Of a stretch of DNA of 6,259 bases, positions 1 through 5,582 are shown piece by piece. The position numbers and the translations under genes were made by a program. Within the stretch, counting starts at the first letter, position 1, and every line of letters begins with the position of its first letter. Below the pieces are notes generated by a model. That model was not told the DNA's origin. It saw only the letters and a list, made by a program, of their open reading frames with translations, and made no database searches. Origin of the DNA: an uncultured Lachnospiraceae bacterium (GTDB lineage Bacteria; Bacillota; Clostridia; Lachnospirales; Lachnospiraceae); the NCBI GenBank assembly GCA_947174985.1, contig CAMWLB010000184.1, forward strand, positions 1-6,259, given 5' to 3'.

Positions 1-19
1 ATTGTTTCTTTTGTGCCAT
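1..19 (-). CDS. start of a gene leaving the window on the left (first six codons only)
   Basis: On the minus strand an ATG at 19-17 opens a frame reading Met-Ala-Gln-Lys-Lys-Gln that is still open at the window edge. AAAGGAG lies immediately upstream (29-23) with three bases between it and the ATG; counting the AAAGG part alone, the spacing is five. A near-consensus promoter sits about 48 bases upstream (67-95), which is the main reason for believing a gene starts here. The start codon lies in the 3' arm of a 10-bp hairpin. Nothing can be said about the product from six residues. From context, 102 bases after an alpha-galactosidase gene on the same strand, it could belong to the same sugar pathway, but this is inference. 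An ATG at 32-30 in another frame is also open, but has no well-placed ribosome binding site. Confidence 0.5.
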
Positions 20-40
20 AGTCTCCTTTCATGGCACAAA
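10..40 (-). promoter_or_regulatory. 5'-UTR hairpin with Shine-Dalgarno in the loop and start codon in the stem
   Basis: In the minus-strand transcript, the arm TTTGTGCCAT (40-31) pairs perfectly with ATGGCACAAA (19-10) across an 11-base loop, GAAAGGAGACT (30-20). The loop carries the Shine-Dalgarno and the first three bases of the 3' arm are the start codon. No T-run follows on either strand, so it is not an intrinsic terminator. A competing fold exists: CCATATCCT (50-42) can pair with AGGA (27-24) and TATGG (20-16), nine pairs with a three-base bulge, which would hide both Shine-Dalgarno and start codon. The pairing is read directly from the sequence; a control role is inference. As DNA, the same inverted repeat could be a repressor operator just downstream of the promoter. 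Confidence 0.5.
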
Positions 41-66
41 CAGGATATGGTTTTCCTCTTACCGAC

Positions 67-95
67 ATTATAAACGGAAAGATGTATTTTTGCAA
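67..95 (-). promoter_or_regulatory. sigma-A type promoter for the gene starting at base 19
   Basis: On the minus strand the -35 box TTGCAA (95-90) is followed by a 17-base spacer and a perfect -10 box TATAAT (72-67). Transcription would begin near base 60, giving a leader of about 40 bases that contains the whole start-codon hairpin. The -35 box is part of an ATTGCAAA octamer that also occurs at the -35 of the alpha-galactosidase promoter. It implies that the downstream gene has its own promoter and need not be read through from the galactosidase gene. Confidence 0.75.
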
Positions 96-122
96 TCATT
101 ATTTTTCATATTTATTTGCAAT
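89..122 (-). repeat. two direct copies of ATTGCAAA, possible operator half-sites
   Basis: The minus strand carries ATTGCAAA at 96-89 and again at 122-115, same orientation, starts 26 bases apart. The first overlaps the -35 box of the promoter at 67-95; the second touches the stop codon of the alpha-galactosidase gene. A third copy in the same orientation (2413-2406) overlaps the alpha-galactosidase -35 box. Two copies also share GCAT just upstream (GCAT-ATTGCAAA at 2417-2406 and GCAT-AATTGCAAA at 127-115). AraC-family proteins often bind spaced direct repeats near -35, so these are candidate sites, but AT-rich promoter DNA makes chance copies plausible. Confidence 0.3.
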
Positions 123-2311
123 TATGCTTCTACAATATGAATCAGCTTTCCTTTAAAATCCCCCCATATATTTTCCACCAGAATCCCCGCCTGCATCAGC
201 GTGCTTCCGTAATAGGTCCGCTCCTCTCCTTCGATGCGGTAGAGCTTGTCGGCTGCAAGTCCTTTTAACAGAATCCGCCTTGAATGAGAATTTGGTCTGC
301 CGAGCACCTGTATATAAGTAACAAGCGCCTCTGATTTATCCTTGGCTGCCACCATATAACAGTCGTACATGCGGTTCTGCTGATAGGAAGCCAAGCGGTA
401 GTAGTCGCCTGTCCGCACCAAATCGTTGTACTTGTGGTACATCTCTACCTGTGCCGGTATCTGCTCCCTGTCCTCTGCCGGAATTTTTGTCACATCAAGC
501 TCATAGCCGAAGGTTCCGGCAAGCGCCACATACCCGCGTGTCTCAAAAGGCGTGGTGCGTCCCACCGCATGGTTGGGACAGTCGCTCACATGTGCGCCCA
601 TGGCGGAGAGCGGATAAATCAACGCCGTGCCCTCCTGAATGGTAAGTCTTTCCACGGCGTCCGTATCGTCGGAGCACCAAATCTGCGGACTGTAGTACAG
701 CATACCCGCGTCAAACCGTGCGCCGCCGCCGGAACAGTTTTCCAAAAGCAGCTTGGGAAACTCCGTTATCAGCCTCTCCTGCAGCCGGTAAACGCCCAGC
801 ACATAGCGGTGGAACAGCTCGCCCTGACATTCCGCTGAAAGCGCCGCACTGCCGATATCGGAAAGCGGTCTGTTCATATCCCATTTTACATATTCAATGT
901 TGGCGCTGTGCAGTACCGCCGCCATTTTGTCAAAAATATAATCCTGAATTTCCGTCCTCGACATATCCAGCACATACTGGTTTCTTGCAAGCCCCGCCGT
1001 CCTGCCCGGTATCTGAATCGCCCAGTCGGGATGCGCGCGGTACAAATCAGAATCCGGACTTATCATTTCCGGCTCAAACCAGATGCCAAATTTCATGCCC
1101 AGTTTATTGACCTCATCCACCAGATATTTCAGACCGCCCTTTAACTTTTCCTCGTTGACCTCCCAGTCACCCAATGCGCGGTTGTCGTCAAATCGGTTGC
1201 CAAACCAGCCGTCGTCCATAACCAGCATCTCAATGCCGAGCGCCGAAGCCTCCTTCGCAATGGCAAGAAGCTTTTCCTCATTGAAATCAAAATAGGTTGC
1301 CTCCCAGTTATTAATCAGGATGGGACGCTTTTTATCCCTGTATTCCCCGCGTATCAAATGGTTCCTGTATAAATCGTGAAACGCGCGGCTCATGCCGCCA
1401 AGACCCTCCGCCGAATAAACCAGCACTGCCTCGGGCGTCTGAAACGCCTCCCCCGGATTTAACTTCCACGCAAAGCCTTCGGGATTGATACCCGTCATCA
1501 GGCGGACATTGTCAAACTGTCCCCTTTCCGCAAGCGTCATGCAGTTGCCGGAATAAATCAGATTGATTCCGTAGACCTCGCCTGTGTCCTGCGTTGCGCT
1601 TTTTTCCAAAAGCGCCATAAAGGGCTGCTGTTGGTGTCCGCTCTCCCCGCGCAGGGAAGAAGTGCTCTGCACGCCATAGCTTATAGGCGTCCTGTCGATA
1701 TGGCGCTCCCGCGCCCAGGAACCATGCAGTATAATTTTATCGTATTCACGGTTGTCCATGTCGATGGATGCCGACATAACCCGCTCTATCGTCACAGGCG
1801 TCTCGCCATCGTTCACCAGCCTGACGCTCCTCGCCACAGCGTCAATGCCCTCAAAAACGCTGTAGGACAGAATCGCTTTTATCCCCAACACCTTATCAAC
1901 CAGCGTAAGCTCCAGCGTTTCCGTGTCCTCCTCGCTGCCCCATGTGGCCGGCAGTCCTGCAAGGGGAGCTTTCCCTTTATAAATCCGATAATCCGAGAAC
2001 GTCAGCGCAAGTGCTCTGTGTCCGCCGTTATCGCGCACCATAACCGCGCTCTCCCTGAAATCTCCGACGCCGCCCGTAGGATATTCCTGCGGAAAGCAGT
2101 CTAAGAAAGAAAGCCTGTCGCGGTCGTTCTTCTCCGGTGTAAAAGGCGCTTCTCCCGTTTTCAAAAGATAATTGACATCGTCATCCAAAAGCCTCGGTCC
2201 GTAATATGCATGACCGACAAATTTTTCCTCATCCACAATGCTGATAACATAGGAAGTTCCCTTTGTATCCAGCTTGAAGCTTCTGTTTTTTTCATTATAC
2301 GTAATTGCCAT
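122..2311 (-). CDS. aga: alpha-galactosidase, GH36 family, cytoplasmic
   Basis: Hydrolyses terminal alpha-1,6-linked galactose from raffinose-family sugars, melibiose or galactomannan fragments with retention of configuration. At 729 residues it has the usual full length of Firmicutes GH36 enzymes: an N-terminal beta-supersandwich (about 1-325), a central TIM barrel (about 330-650) and a C-terminal beta domain. Visible motifs are NNWEATYFD (334-342), MDDGWF (365-370), FGIWFEPEM (408-416), KWDMNR (476-481) with the predicted nucleophile Asp478, the C-x-x-G-x-x-R motif CSGGGAR (526-532), and CSDDTD (546-551) with the predicted acid/base Asp548. From memory, these positions equal those of Geobacillus stearothermophilus AgaA, and Trp336 and Ala355 also match, the latter associated there with good raffinose binding. 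No signal peptide, so the substrate must be imported. The ATG at 2311 is preceded by AGGAAAGGCGGG. Alone behind its own promoter and divergent from an AraC-type regulator. No clear terminator follows. Confidence 0.95.
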   Translation of the reverse strand: MAITYNEKNRSFKLDTKGTSYVISIVDEEKFVGHAYYGPRLLDDDVNYLLKTGEAPFTPEKNDRDRLSFLDCFPQEYPTGGVGDFRESAVMVRDNGGHRALALTFSDYRIYKGKAPLAGLPATWGSEEDTETLELTLVDKVLGIKAILSYSVFEGIDAVARSVRLVNDGETPVTIERVMSASIDMDNREYDKIILHGSWARERHIDRTPISYGVQSTSSLRGESGHQQQPFMALLEKSATQDTGEVYGINLIYSGNCMTLAERGQFDNVRLMTGINPEGFAWKLNPGEAFQTPEAVLVYSAEGLGGMSRAFHDLYRNHLIRGEYRDKKRPILINNWEATYFDFNEEKLLAIAKEASALGIEMLVMDDGWFGNRFDDNRALGDWEVNEEKLKGGLKYLVDEVNKLGMKFGIWFEPEMISPDSDLYRAHPDWAIQIPGRTAGLARNQYVLDMSRTEIQDYIFDKMAAVLHSANIEYVKWDMNRPLSDIGSAALSAECQGELFHRYVLGVYRLQERLITEFPKLLLENCSGGGARFDAGMLYYSPQIWCSDDTDAVERLTIQEGTALIYPLSAMGAHVSDCPNHAVGRTTPFETRGYVALAGTFGYELDVTKIPAEDREQIPAQVEMYHKYNDLVRTGDYYRLASYQQNRMYDCYMVAAKDKSEALVTYIQVLGRPNSHSRRILLKGLAADKLYRIEGEERTYYGSTLMQAGILVENIWGDFKGKLIHIVEA

Positions 2312-2383
2312 AAAATTTCCCGCCTTTCCTGTCCCTGTTCATTGTGTACATAGCCAATATTGTAACTGCTTCTCTCATATTTT

Positions 2384-2412
2384 TCTATACTTTTTCTTTA
2401 CGGCTTTTGCAA
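2384..2412 (-). promoter_or_regulatory. promoter of the alpha-galactosidase gene
   Basis: On the minus strand TTGCAA (2412-2407) is followed by a 17-base spacer and TATAGA (2389-2384), giving a start near 2377 and a leader of about 65 bases. The -35 lies in an ATTGCAAA octamer shared with the promoter at 67-95. Downstream, inside the leader, is the palindrome CAATATTG (2355-2362). AACTGC (2364-2369) and GCAGTT (2416-2421) flank the promoter as an inverted pair. These are possible regulator contacts, unproven. Confidence 0.55.
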
Positions 2413-2435
2413 TATGCAGTTGTTATTTTTAACAT
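2407..2435 (+). promoter_or_regulatory. possible promoter of the AraC-type regulator gene, sharing its -35 with the divergent promoter
   Basis: Because TTGCAA is its own reverse complement, the box at 2407-2412 can also serve the plus strand: 17 bases later comes TAACAT (2430-2435), a fair -10. Transcription would start near 2442, leaving a leader of about 28 bases before the ATG at 2470. An alternative -10, TATACT (2386-2391), has no good -35 at 16-18 bases. Back-to-back promoters on one -35 would make the two genes compete for polymerase. Confidence 0.4.
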
Positions 2436-2469
2436 TTCATGCTACTCTGTAAAAAAGGGAGAACACGCC

Positions 2470-3360
2470 ATGTTAATTGAAAAAATGCCAAACCTTCCGC
2501 TCTGCGTCGATATGGCGTACATGAACGGAAACTGGAAATATTACACGATGGACATCCACAGCCACGGTCTGTGGGAATGTAACTATATTGAGGAGGGAAG
2601 CTGTGTCTACGAAATAGACGGCACAGAGTACCAGCTAACCCAGAAAAACCTGATTCTGCTGGACTCCTCCATCCCCCACAAAATCCGGTTTACGCACGAG
2701 CACCCCTGCACTGTGCTGGGTTTTTCTTTATCCGTCGATACGGAACAAAAGCCCGCAGCTTTTCCGGGGCTGCTTGATATGCTCAACCATTCCCTGGACC
2801 TCTGCCGTATGTTCGTGTCCTTAAACCAAGCGCTTGTATTTCCGGATGCCCGCAGCCTGCGCGGAGATATGCTGCGCCTCTATCATGAGTTTGAGGGGCG
2901 AAAGGACTCCTTTTACATGACAAGCCTTTGTTACCATCTGCTTTGTGAGCTTACAAGGCTTTCCCTGACACCAAAGTCCTCCTCGCAGTATTACGTGGAA
3001 AAGGCAAAAACTTATATCAAAGAGTCTTTTTACCTCATCAAAAACAACGAGCAGGTCGCCGCCCATATCGGGCTTAACGCCACCTATCTGGAGCGAATCT
3101 ACAAAAAAGCGACAGGCGTAACGCTCTGGGAGACCGTCACCGCCTGCCGTCTTTCGGCTGCCAAGGAGCTGCTCGCACAGCCCCATATCCCTATTCATGA
3201 AATTGACAATATGATCGGCTTTTCCAACCGGCAGGCATTTTACCTGCAGTTTAAAAAGCGTTATGGCATGTCGCCGTCAGAGTTCCGTAAAAAAATAACT
3301 GCCACAGCTACTCCTGCTCCGCAAGATAAAGCTTCACCCTGTTTTCTATCACGGCGCTGA
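2470..3360 (+). CDS. AraC-family transcriptional regulator with N-terminal cupin sensor domain
   Basis: A 296-residue DNA-binding regulator, probably sensing a sugar and controlling the divergent alpha-galactosidase gene (role inferred from position). Residues about 25-95 look like the AraC cupin ligand domain, with HSHGLWECNYI (30-40), an EEGSCVYEIDG strand-turn, and a later DSSIPHKI segment (65-72). Residues about 174-275 form the two-helix-turn-helix DNA-binding domain: QVAAHIGLNATYLERIYKK, then IHEIDNMIGFSNRQAFYLQF and the signature YGMSPSEFRKK (265-275). The ATG at 2470 is chosen because GGGAG (2457-2461) lies eight bases upstream; the frame extends to a GTG at 2344, but those 42 codons are AT-rich promoter DNA. 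Odd feature: after the family's usual end at RKK, about 21 residues follow, the last 17 read from the antisense strand of the convergent lipoprotein gene, overlapping it by 53 bases. Confidence 0.9.
   Translation: MLIEKMPNLPLCVDMAYMNGNWKYYTMDIHSHGLWECNYIEEGSCVYEIDGTEYQLTQKNLILLDSSIPHKIRFTHEHPCTVLGFSLSVDTEQKPAAFPGLLDMLNHSLDLCRMFVSLNQALVFPDARSLRGDMLRLYHEFEGRKDSFYMTSLCYHLLCELTRLSLTPKSSSQYYVEKAKTYIKESFYLIKNNEQVAAHIGLNATYLERIYKKATGVTLWETVTACRLSAAKELLAQPHIPIHEIDNMIGFSNRQAFYLQFKKRYGMSPSEFRKKITATATPAPQDKASPCFLSRR
3289..3310 (-). terminator. short intrinsic terminator candidate of the lipoprotein gene, inside the regulator's 3' end
   Basis: In the minus-strand transcript the stop codon begins a small hairpin: TAGCTG (3310-3305), loop TGG, CAGTTA (3301-3296), six pairs with one G-U, followed by seven T (3295-3289). 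The stem is short and GC-poor, so it may be weak. The T-run is the complement of the Lys-Lys-Ile codons at the end of the AraC domain. No terminator is visible for the regulator gene running the other way. Confidence 0.4.
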
Positions 3361-3984
3361 TTTCCTCTACTGTCTTGTCTCCCGTAAAATAAAGCTCCGC
3401 TTCCTCCTCAATGATGGCAAGAACCTGCTCCGTCCTATAGGACACGGGTTTTGTATTGGCAAGGCATTCCCAGAACTTTTCCTCTATCCCCTCCGGAAGC
3501 TCCGGCCTGATAATATAGCTTCCGTCACTTGTCATCGTATTATAATAATAATCATACAAGTATTCCTCCACGCTCCCTTCCAGCGCCCCCACATGCACCG
3601 GCATGGATGACCCCTGTGTTAGCAGCTTCTGGTTTTCCTCCTCCAGCAGAAACCGGATAAACTGCCATGCACCTTCCTTGTGCCCGGAATCAGCGTTTAT
3701 GGCGACAGAATCCAGCCACAGCCCGTTTACCATGCCCTCTTCCGATGGGTAGCCTGCCAGCACCATACCCTGCGGCCCGGCCTCCCGTTCGTACCATACC
3801 ATATCAGAAAAGCCATATATGTACCCAAAGCCGGCAATCTCCTCCCAGCCCATGTTTCTTTCCGTCAGGCCATACTGCCCGCAGACCCGCAGTATCTGTT
3901 CCCAGAGTTCCCCGCTGAAATCGCAGTTTTTTCCTTCCCAGTCCACCATGCCGTAAAAATTATCTGACATCCCGAAAAAATAGC
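3306..3984 (-). repeat. tandem duplication, copy 1 (3' part of the complete lipoprotein gene)
   Basis: This stretch aligns without gaps to 5581-6259 at a constant offset of 2275 bases, with high similarity along its whole length; longer identities include the stretch around 3310-3335 versus 5585-5610. Similarity starts within about three bases outside the stop codon and does not continue into the neighbouring DNA (3290-3305 versus 5565-5580). The window edge, not the loss of similarity, sets the right limit. Confidence 0.85.
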
Positions 3985-5305
3985 TTAGCAGATTGACCGG
4001 GGTATAATTCAGCATTTTATTAAAAACCGCCTGTCTGTCATAGTTTTCCATGTTGTTTAAAAGAACTTCTATACCAGTCTGCCCGTTACCGTCCAAAAAA
4101 GACTCCCTGATATACATGCTTCTGACCCGCATCCCATATCCGGCACTGTATATGCCATCCGCCATGCCCTGGCTCTGGAATGCTTCCTGATGGTAATCCT
4201 CCCTGCCCATTCCCGCCTGTGCCAGATAGGGCTCCAGATTTTCCAGCGCTCCTTTTTCTGCAAGCACCTGCATGTCTGACACGGCATCCGCTGCAATCAA
4301 ATCCGGTCCTTTCCCCGTCGCAATCTCCATGTCGTTTCGCGCCTGAAAATCCCAGCCGTATTCTTCTCCCCTGTCCTCTAAAAACACATGGTATTCCTTG
4401 TTTTCCCTGTTAAACTCTGCCACAAGCTGCTTTAATCCGGCATCGGCAGATAATACCCTGAAAACCAAAGGGATTTTCCCCATTTCCGCAAGGTTTACTT
4501 TCTTTAAGCCCACCACATAATAAGCATCCCCATCACTTTCTATCTGCTCTAAGATGCCGTCCTTCCCCATACCGGCGGCCAGCCAGAACCGGTCGCCCCT
4601 CGGGCTGTAGGAAGTGCCGTTCCATTTCATGTGCCAGCTTTTCTCCCCGCTTTCCATGTCTATGTCATAAGCCCCGGTCCAGTCTATCACAAGGATTTCC
4701 CGCTCGATTCCCGTCCCTATGCCGACGCAGTACGGTATCGTGCAGGCGCCTGACAGCGTACCGCCCTCCGCATCCAGTGTTTTCAATACTGCACCGCCCC
4801 CGCTTTCCATGGCAAGGACAATGCTGCCTTCCCGCGACTCACAGAGGCTTATGATTCTTCCTTCCGGATACAGCGAATACGCTTCGTTTCCTTCCGTATC
4901 CAGCACTGTCAGCTTATCAAGATTGTAAGCATAGAAGTTTTCCCTGTCCATGTACAGTTTCCGTCCTGTAAAAACTGCCGGTACGTGCTCTAGAAGCAGT
5001 TCCCGCTCCCCCTTATCCTCATGGTAACACAATAACTGTCCTGCTTCATTTTTCAGGAACCATATCCGTTCCCCGTCAAGGTACTGTGCACCGAGTATGG
5101 CCTCTCCTGACTGTAAGGAAAAGACTGGTGCTCCTTCTGTTATTTCAAAATCATATCGCTCCTCGGATGCCATGTTTCCCGCATGATTTCCGTCCTGTCC
5201 GCTGCTTTCCGTATTTTTTCCCGTTTCTTCACTGCCTTTACCGCCGCAGCCTGTGAGCAGCAGGACAACGGACAGAAGCAGGCAGAACCATTTTTTTCTC
5301 TTCAT
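3308..5305 (-). CDS. large lipoprotein: beta-rich N-terminal half plus extracellular solute-binding C-terminal half
   Basis: A 665-residue surface lipoprotein. The signal peptide has a KRKK start, a hydrophobic core and the lipobox LLTGC with Cys20 as the lipidated residue, followed by a Gly/Ser/Glu-rich linker (21-50). Residues about 55-275 are short beta-strand repeats (for example RIWFLKNEAGQLLCY, KLTVLDTEGNEAYSLYPEG), suggesting a propeller-like domain. Residues about 278-665 look like a family-1 type sugar-binding protein of ABC transporters: VFRVLSADAGLKQLVAEFNR near the domain start, GKGPDLIAAD (331-340), and KEGAWQFIRFLLEEENQ (543-559) near the hinge. Such proteins bind sugars outside the cell and pass them to a permease; none is present here. 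The ATG at 5305 has AGAGGA six bases upstream (5317-5312). It follows a 42-codon frame by 18 bases and a paralogous gene upstream on the same strand, so it is probably cotranscribed. The ligand cannot be named. Confidence 0.88.
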   Translation of the reverse strand: MKRKKWFCLLLSVVLLLTGCGGKGSEETGKNTESSGQDGNHAGNMASEERYDFEITEGAPVFSLQSGEAILGAQYLDGERIWFLKNEAGQLLCYHEDKGERELLLEHVPAVFTGRKLYMDRENFYAYNLDKLTVLDTEGNEAYSLYPEGRIISLCESREGSIVLAMESGGGAVLKTLDAEGGTLSGACTIPYCVGIGTGIEREILVIDWTGAYDIDMESGEKSWHMKWNGTSYSPRGDRFWLAAGMGKDGILEQIESDGDAYYVVGLKKVNLAEMGKIPLVFRVLSADAGLKQLVAEFNRENKEYHVFLEDRGEEYGWDFQARNDMEIATGKGPDLIAADAVSDMQVLAEKGALENLEPYLAQAGMGREDYHQEAFQSQGMADGIYSAGYGMRVRSMYIRESFLDGNGQTGIEVLLNNMENYDRQAVFNKMLNYTPVNLLSYFFGMSDNFYGMVDWEGKNCDFSGELWEQILRVCGQYGLTERNMGWEEIAGFGYIYGFSDMVWYEREAGPQGMVLAGYPSEEGMVNGLWLDSVAINADSGHKEGAWQFIRFLLEEENQKLLTQGSSMPVHVGALEGSVEEYLYDYYYNTMTSDGSYIIRPELPEGIEEKFWECLANTKPVSYRTEQVLAIIEEEAELYFTGDKTVEEISAVIENRVKLYLAEQE

Positions 5306-5323
5306 AACCAGTCCTCTGCTTTG

Positions 5324-5452
5324 TCAGTGATGTATCGTATGAGATTCCGAAATATTTTTATATATAATAGGAGGTAATGCAGCCGATGCCGTCATCTCCA
5401 CACTCCCTGCCAAAACTATCACTGCTGCCAATAATGCCATTACTTTCTTCAT
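5324..5452 (-). CDS. small secreted peptide, 42 aa, unknown function
   Basis: Not a recognised family. The ATG at 5452-5450 is preceded by AGAGG with about eight bases spacing, and the frame stops with TGA at 5326-5324. The first 24 residues form a textbook Sec signal peptide: MKK, a hydrophobic core (VMALLAAVIVLAG), then a polar c-region ending in Ala-Ser-Ala, with predicted cleavage after residue 24. The remaining 18 residues, ALPPIIYKNISESHTIHH, would be released. It lies 18 bases ahead of the lipoprotein start and 130 bases behind the stop of the upstream paralog, on the same strand, so all three may be one transcript. It has no cysteine and no lipobox. Alternatives are the surviving 5' end of a decayed secreted-protein gene or a chance frame. 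The join of good ribosome binding site and complete signal peptide argues for real translation. Confidence 0.5.
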   Translation of the reverse strand: MKKVMALLAAVIVLAGSVEMTASAALPPIIYKNISESHTIHH

Positions 5453-5582
5453 TTCTGTTTCCTCTTACTTTCCCTTGCCGCTGCTTTCTGCAGCAGCTAC
5501 TGTATATCCCATCTTGAGATTCTACGTTTACAGTTACAGCTTACTTTCCCAATGGAACCACCACCATTGCATATCATACAAG
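5453..5582 (-). other. 130-base spacer between the duplicated lipoprotein gene and the small peptide frame
   Basis: No convincing promoter or intrinsic terminator was seen. On the minus strand it holds a 6-bp hairpin, GCTGCT (5497-5492), loop GCAGAA, AGCAGC (5485-5480), not followed by a T-run. Three very short frames occur: 26 codons from an ATG at 5577 with AGGAG eight bases upstream (that AGGAG is the conserved end of the lipoprotein coding sequence, so it is poor evidence), a 12-codon Trp-rich frame MQWWWFHWESKL (5572-5534), and 15 codons from 5510. None is strong enough to call a gene. Neighbouring frames read as protein-like fragments, so decayed coding DNA is possible. Confidence 0.4.

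Noticed and set aside
10..40. Inverted repeat as intrinsic terminator of the alpha-galactosidase gene
   Set aside because: No T-run follows the stem on either strand, and it lies downstream of a new promoter and over a start codon.
434..2104. Plus-strand open frames at 434-838, 451-645, 718-1110, 908-1144, 1083-1295 and 1631-2104
   Set aside because: All lie antisense to the alpha-galactosidase, whose motifs and catalytic residues are intact; their translations are low-complexity and resemble no family.
2344..2469. N-terminal extension of the regulator from a GTG at 2344
   Set aside because: The extra 42 codons cover the AT-rich divergent promoter region, and a well-spaced GGGAG precedes the ATG at 2470.
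2821..3198. Minus-strand frame of 125 codons
   Set aside because: Antisense to the AraC-type regulator, with no ribosome binding site and no protein-like features.
3667..4928. Plus-strand frames at 3667-3967, 4180-4413 and 4719-4928, and the minus-strand frame at 4069-4296
   Set aside because: Shadows of the lipoprotein gene in other frames, proline-rich or low-complexity and without ribosome binding sites.
5324..5452. AgrD-like cyclic autoinducer precursor
   Set aside because: No cysteine or conserved C-terminal acidic recognition tail, and the N-terminus is a cleavable Sec signal rather than an amphipathic leader.
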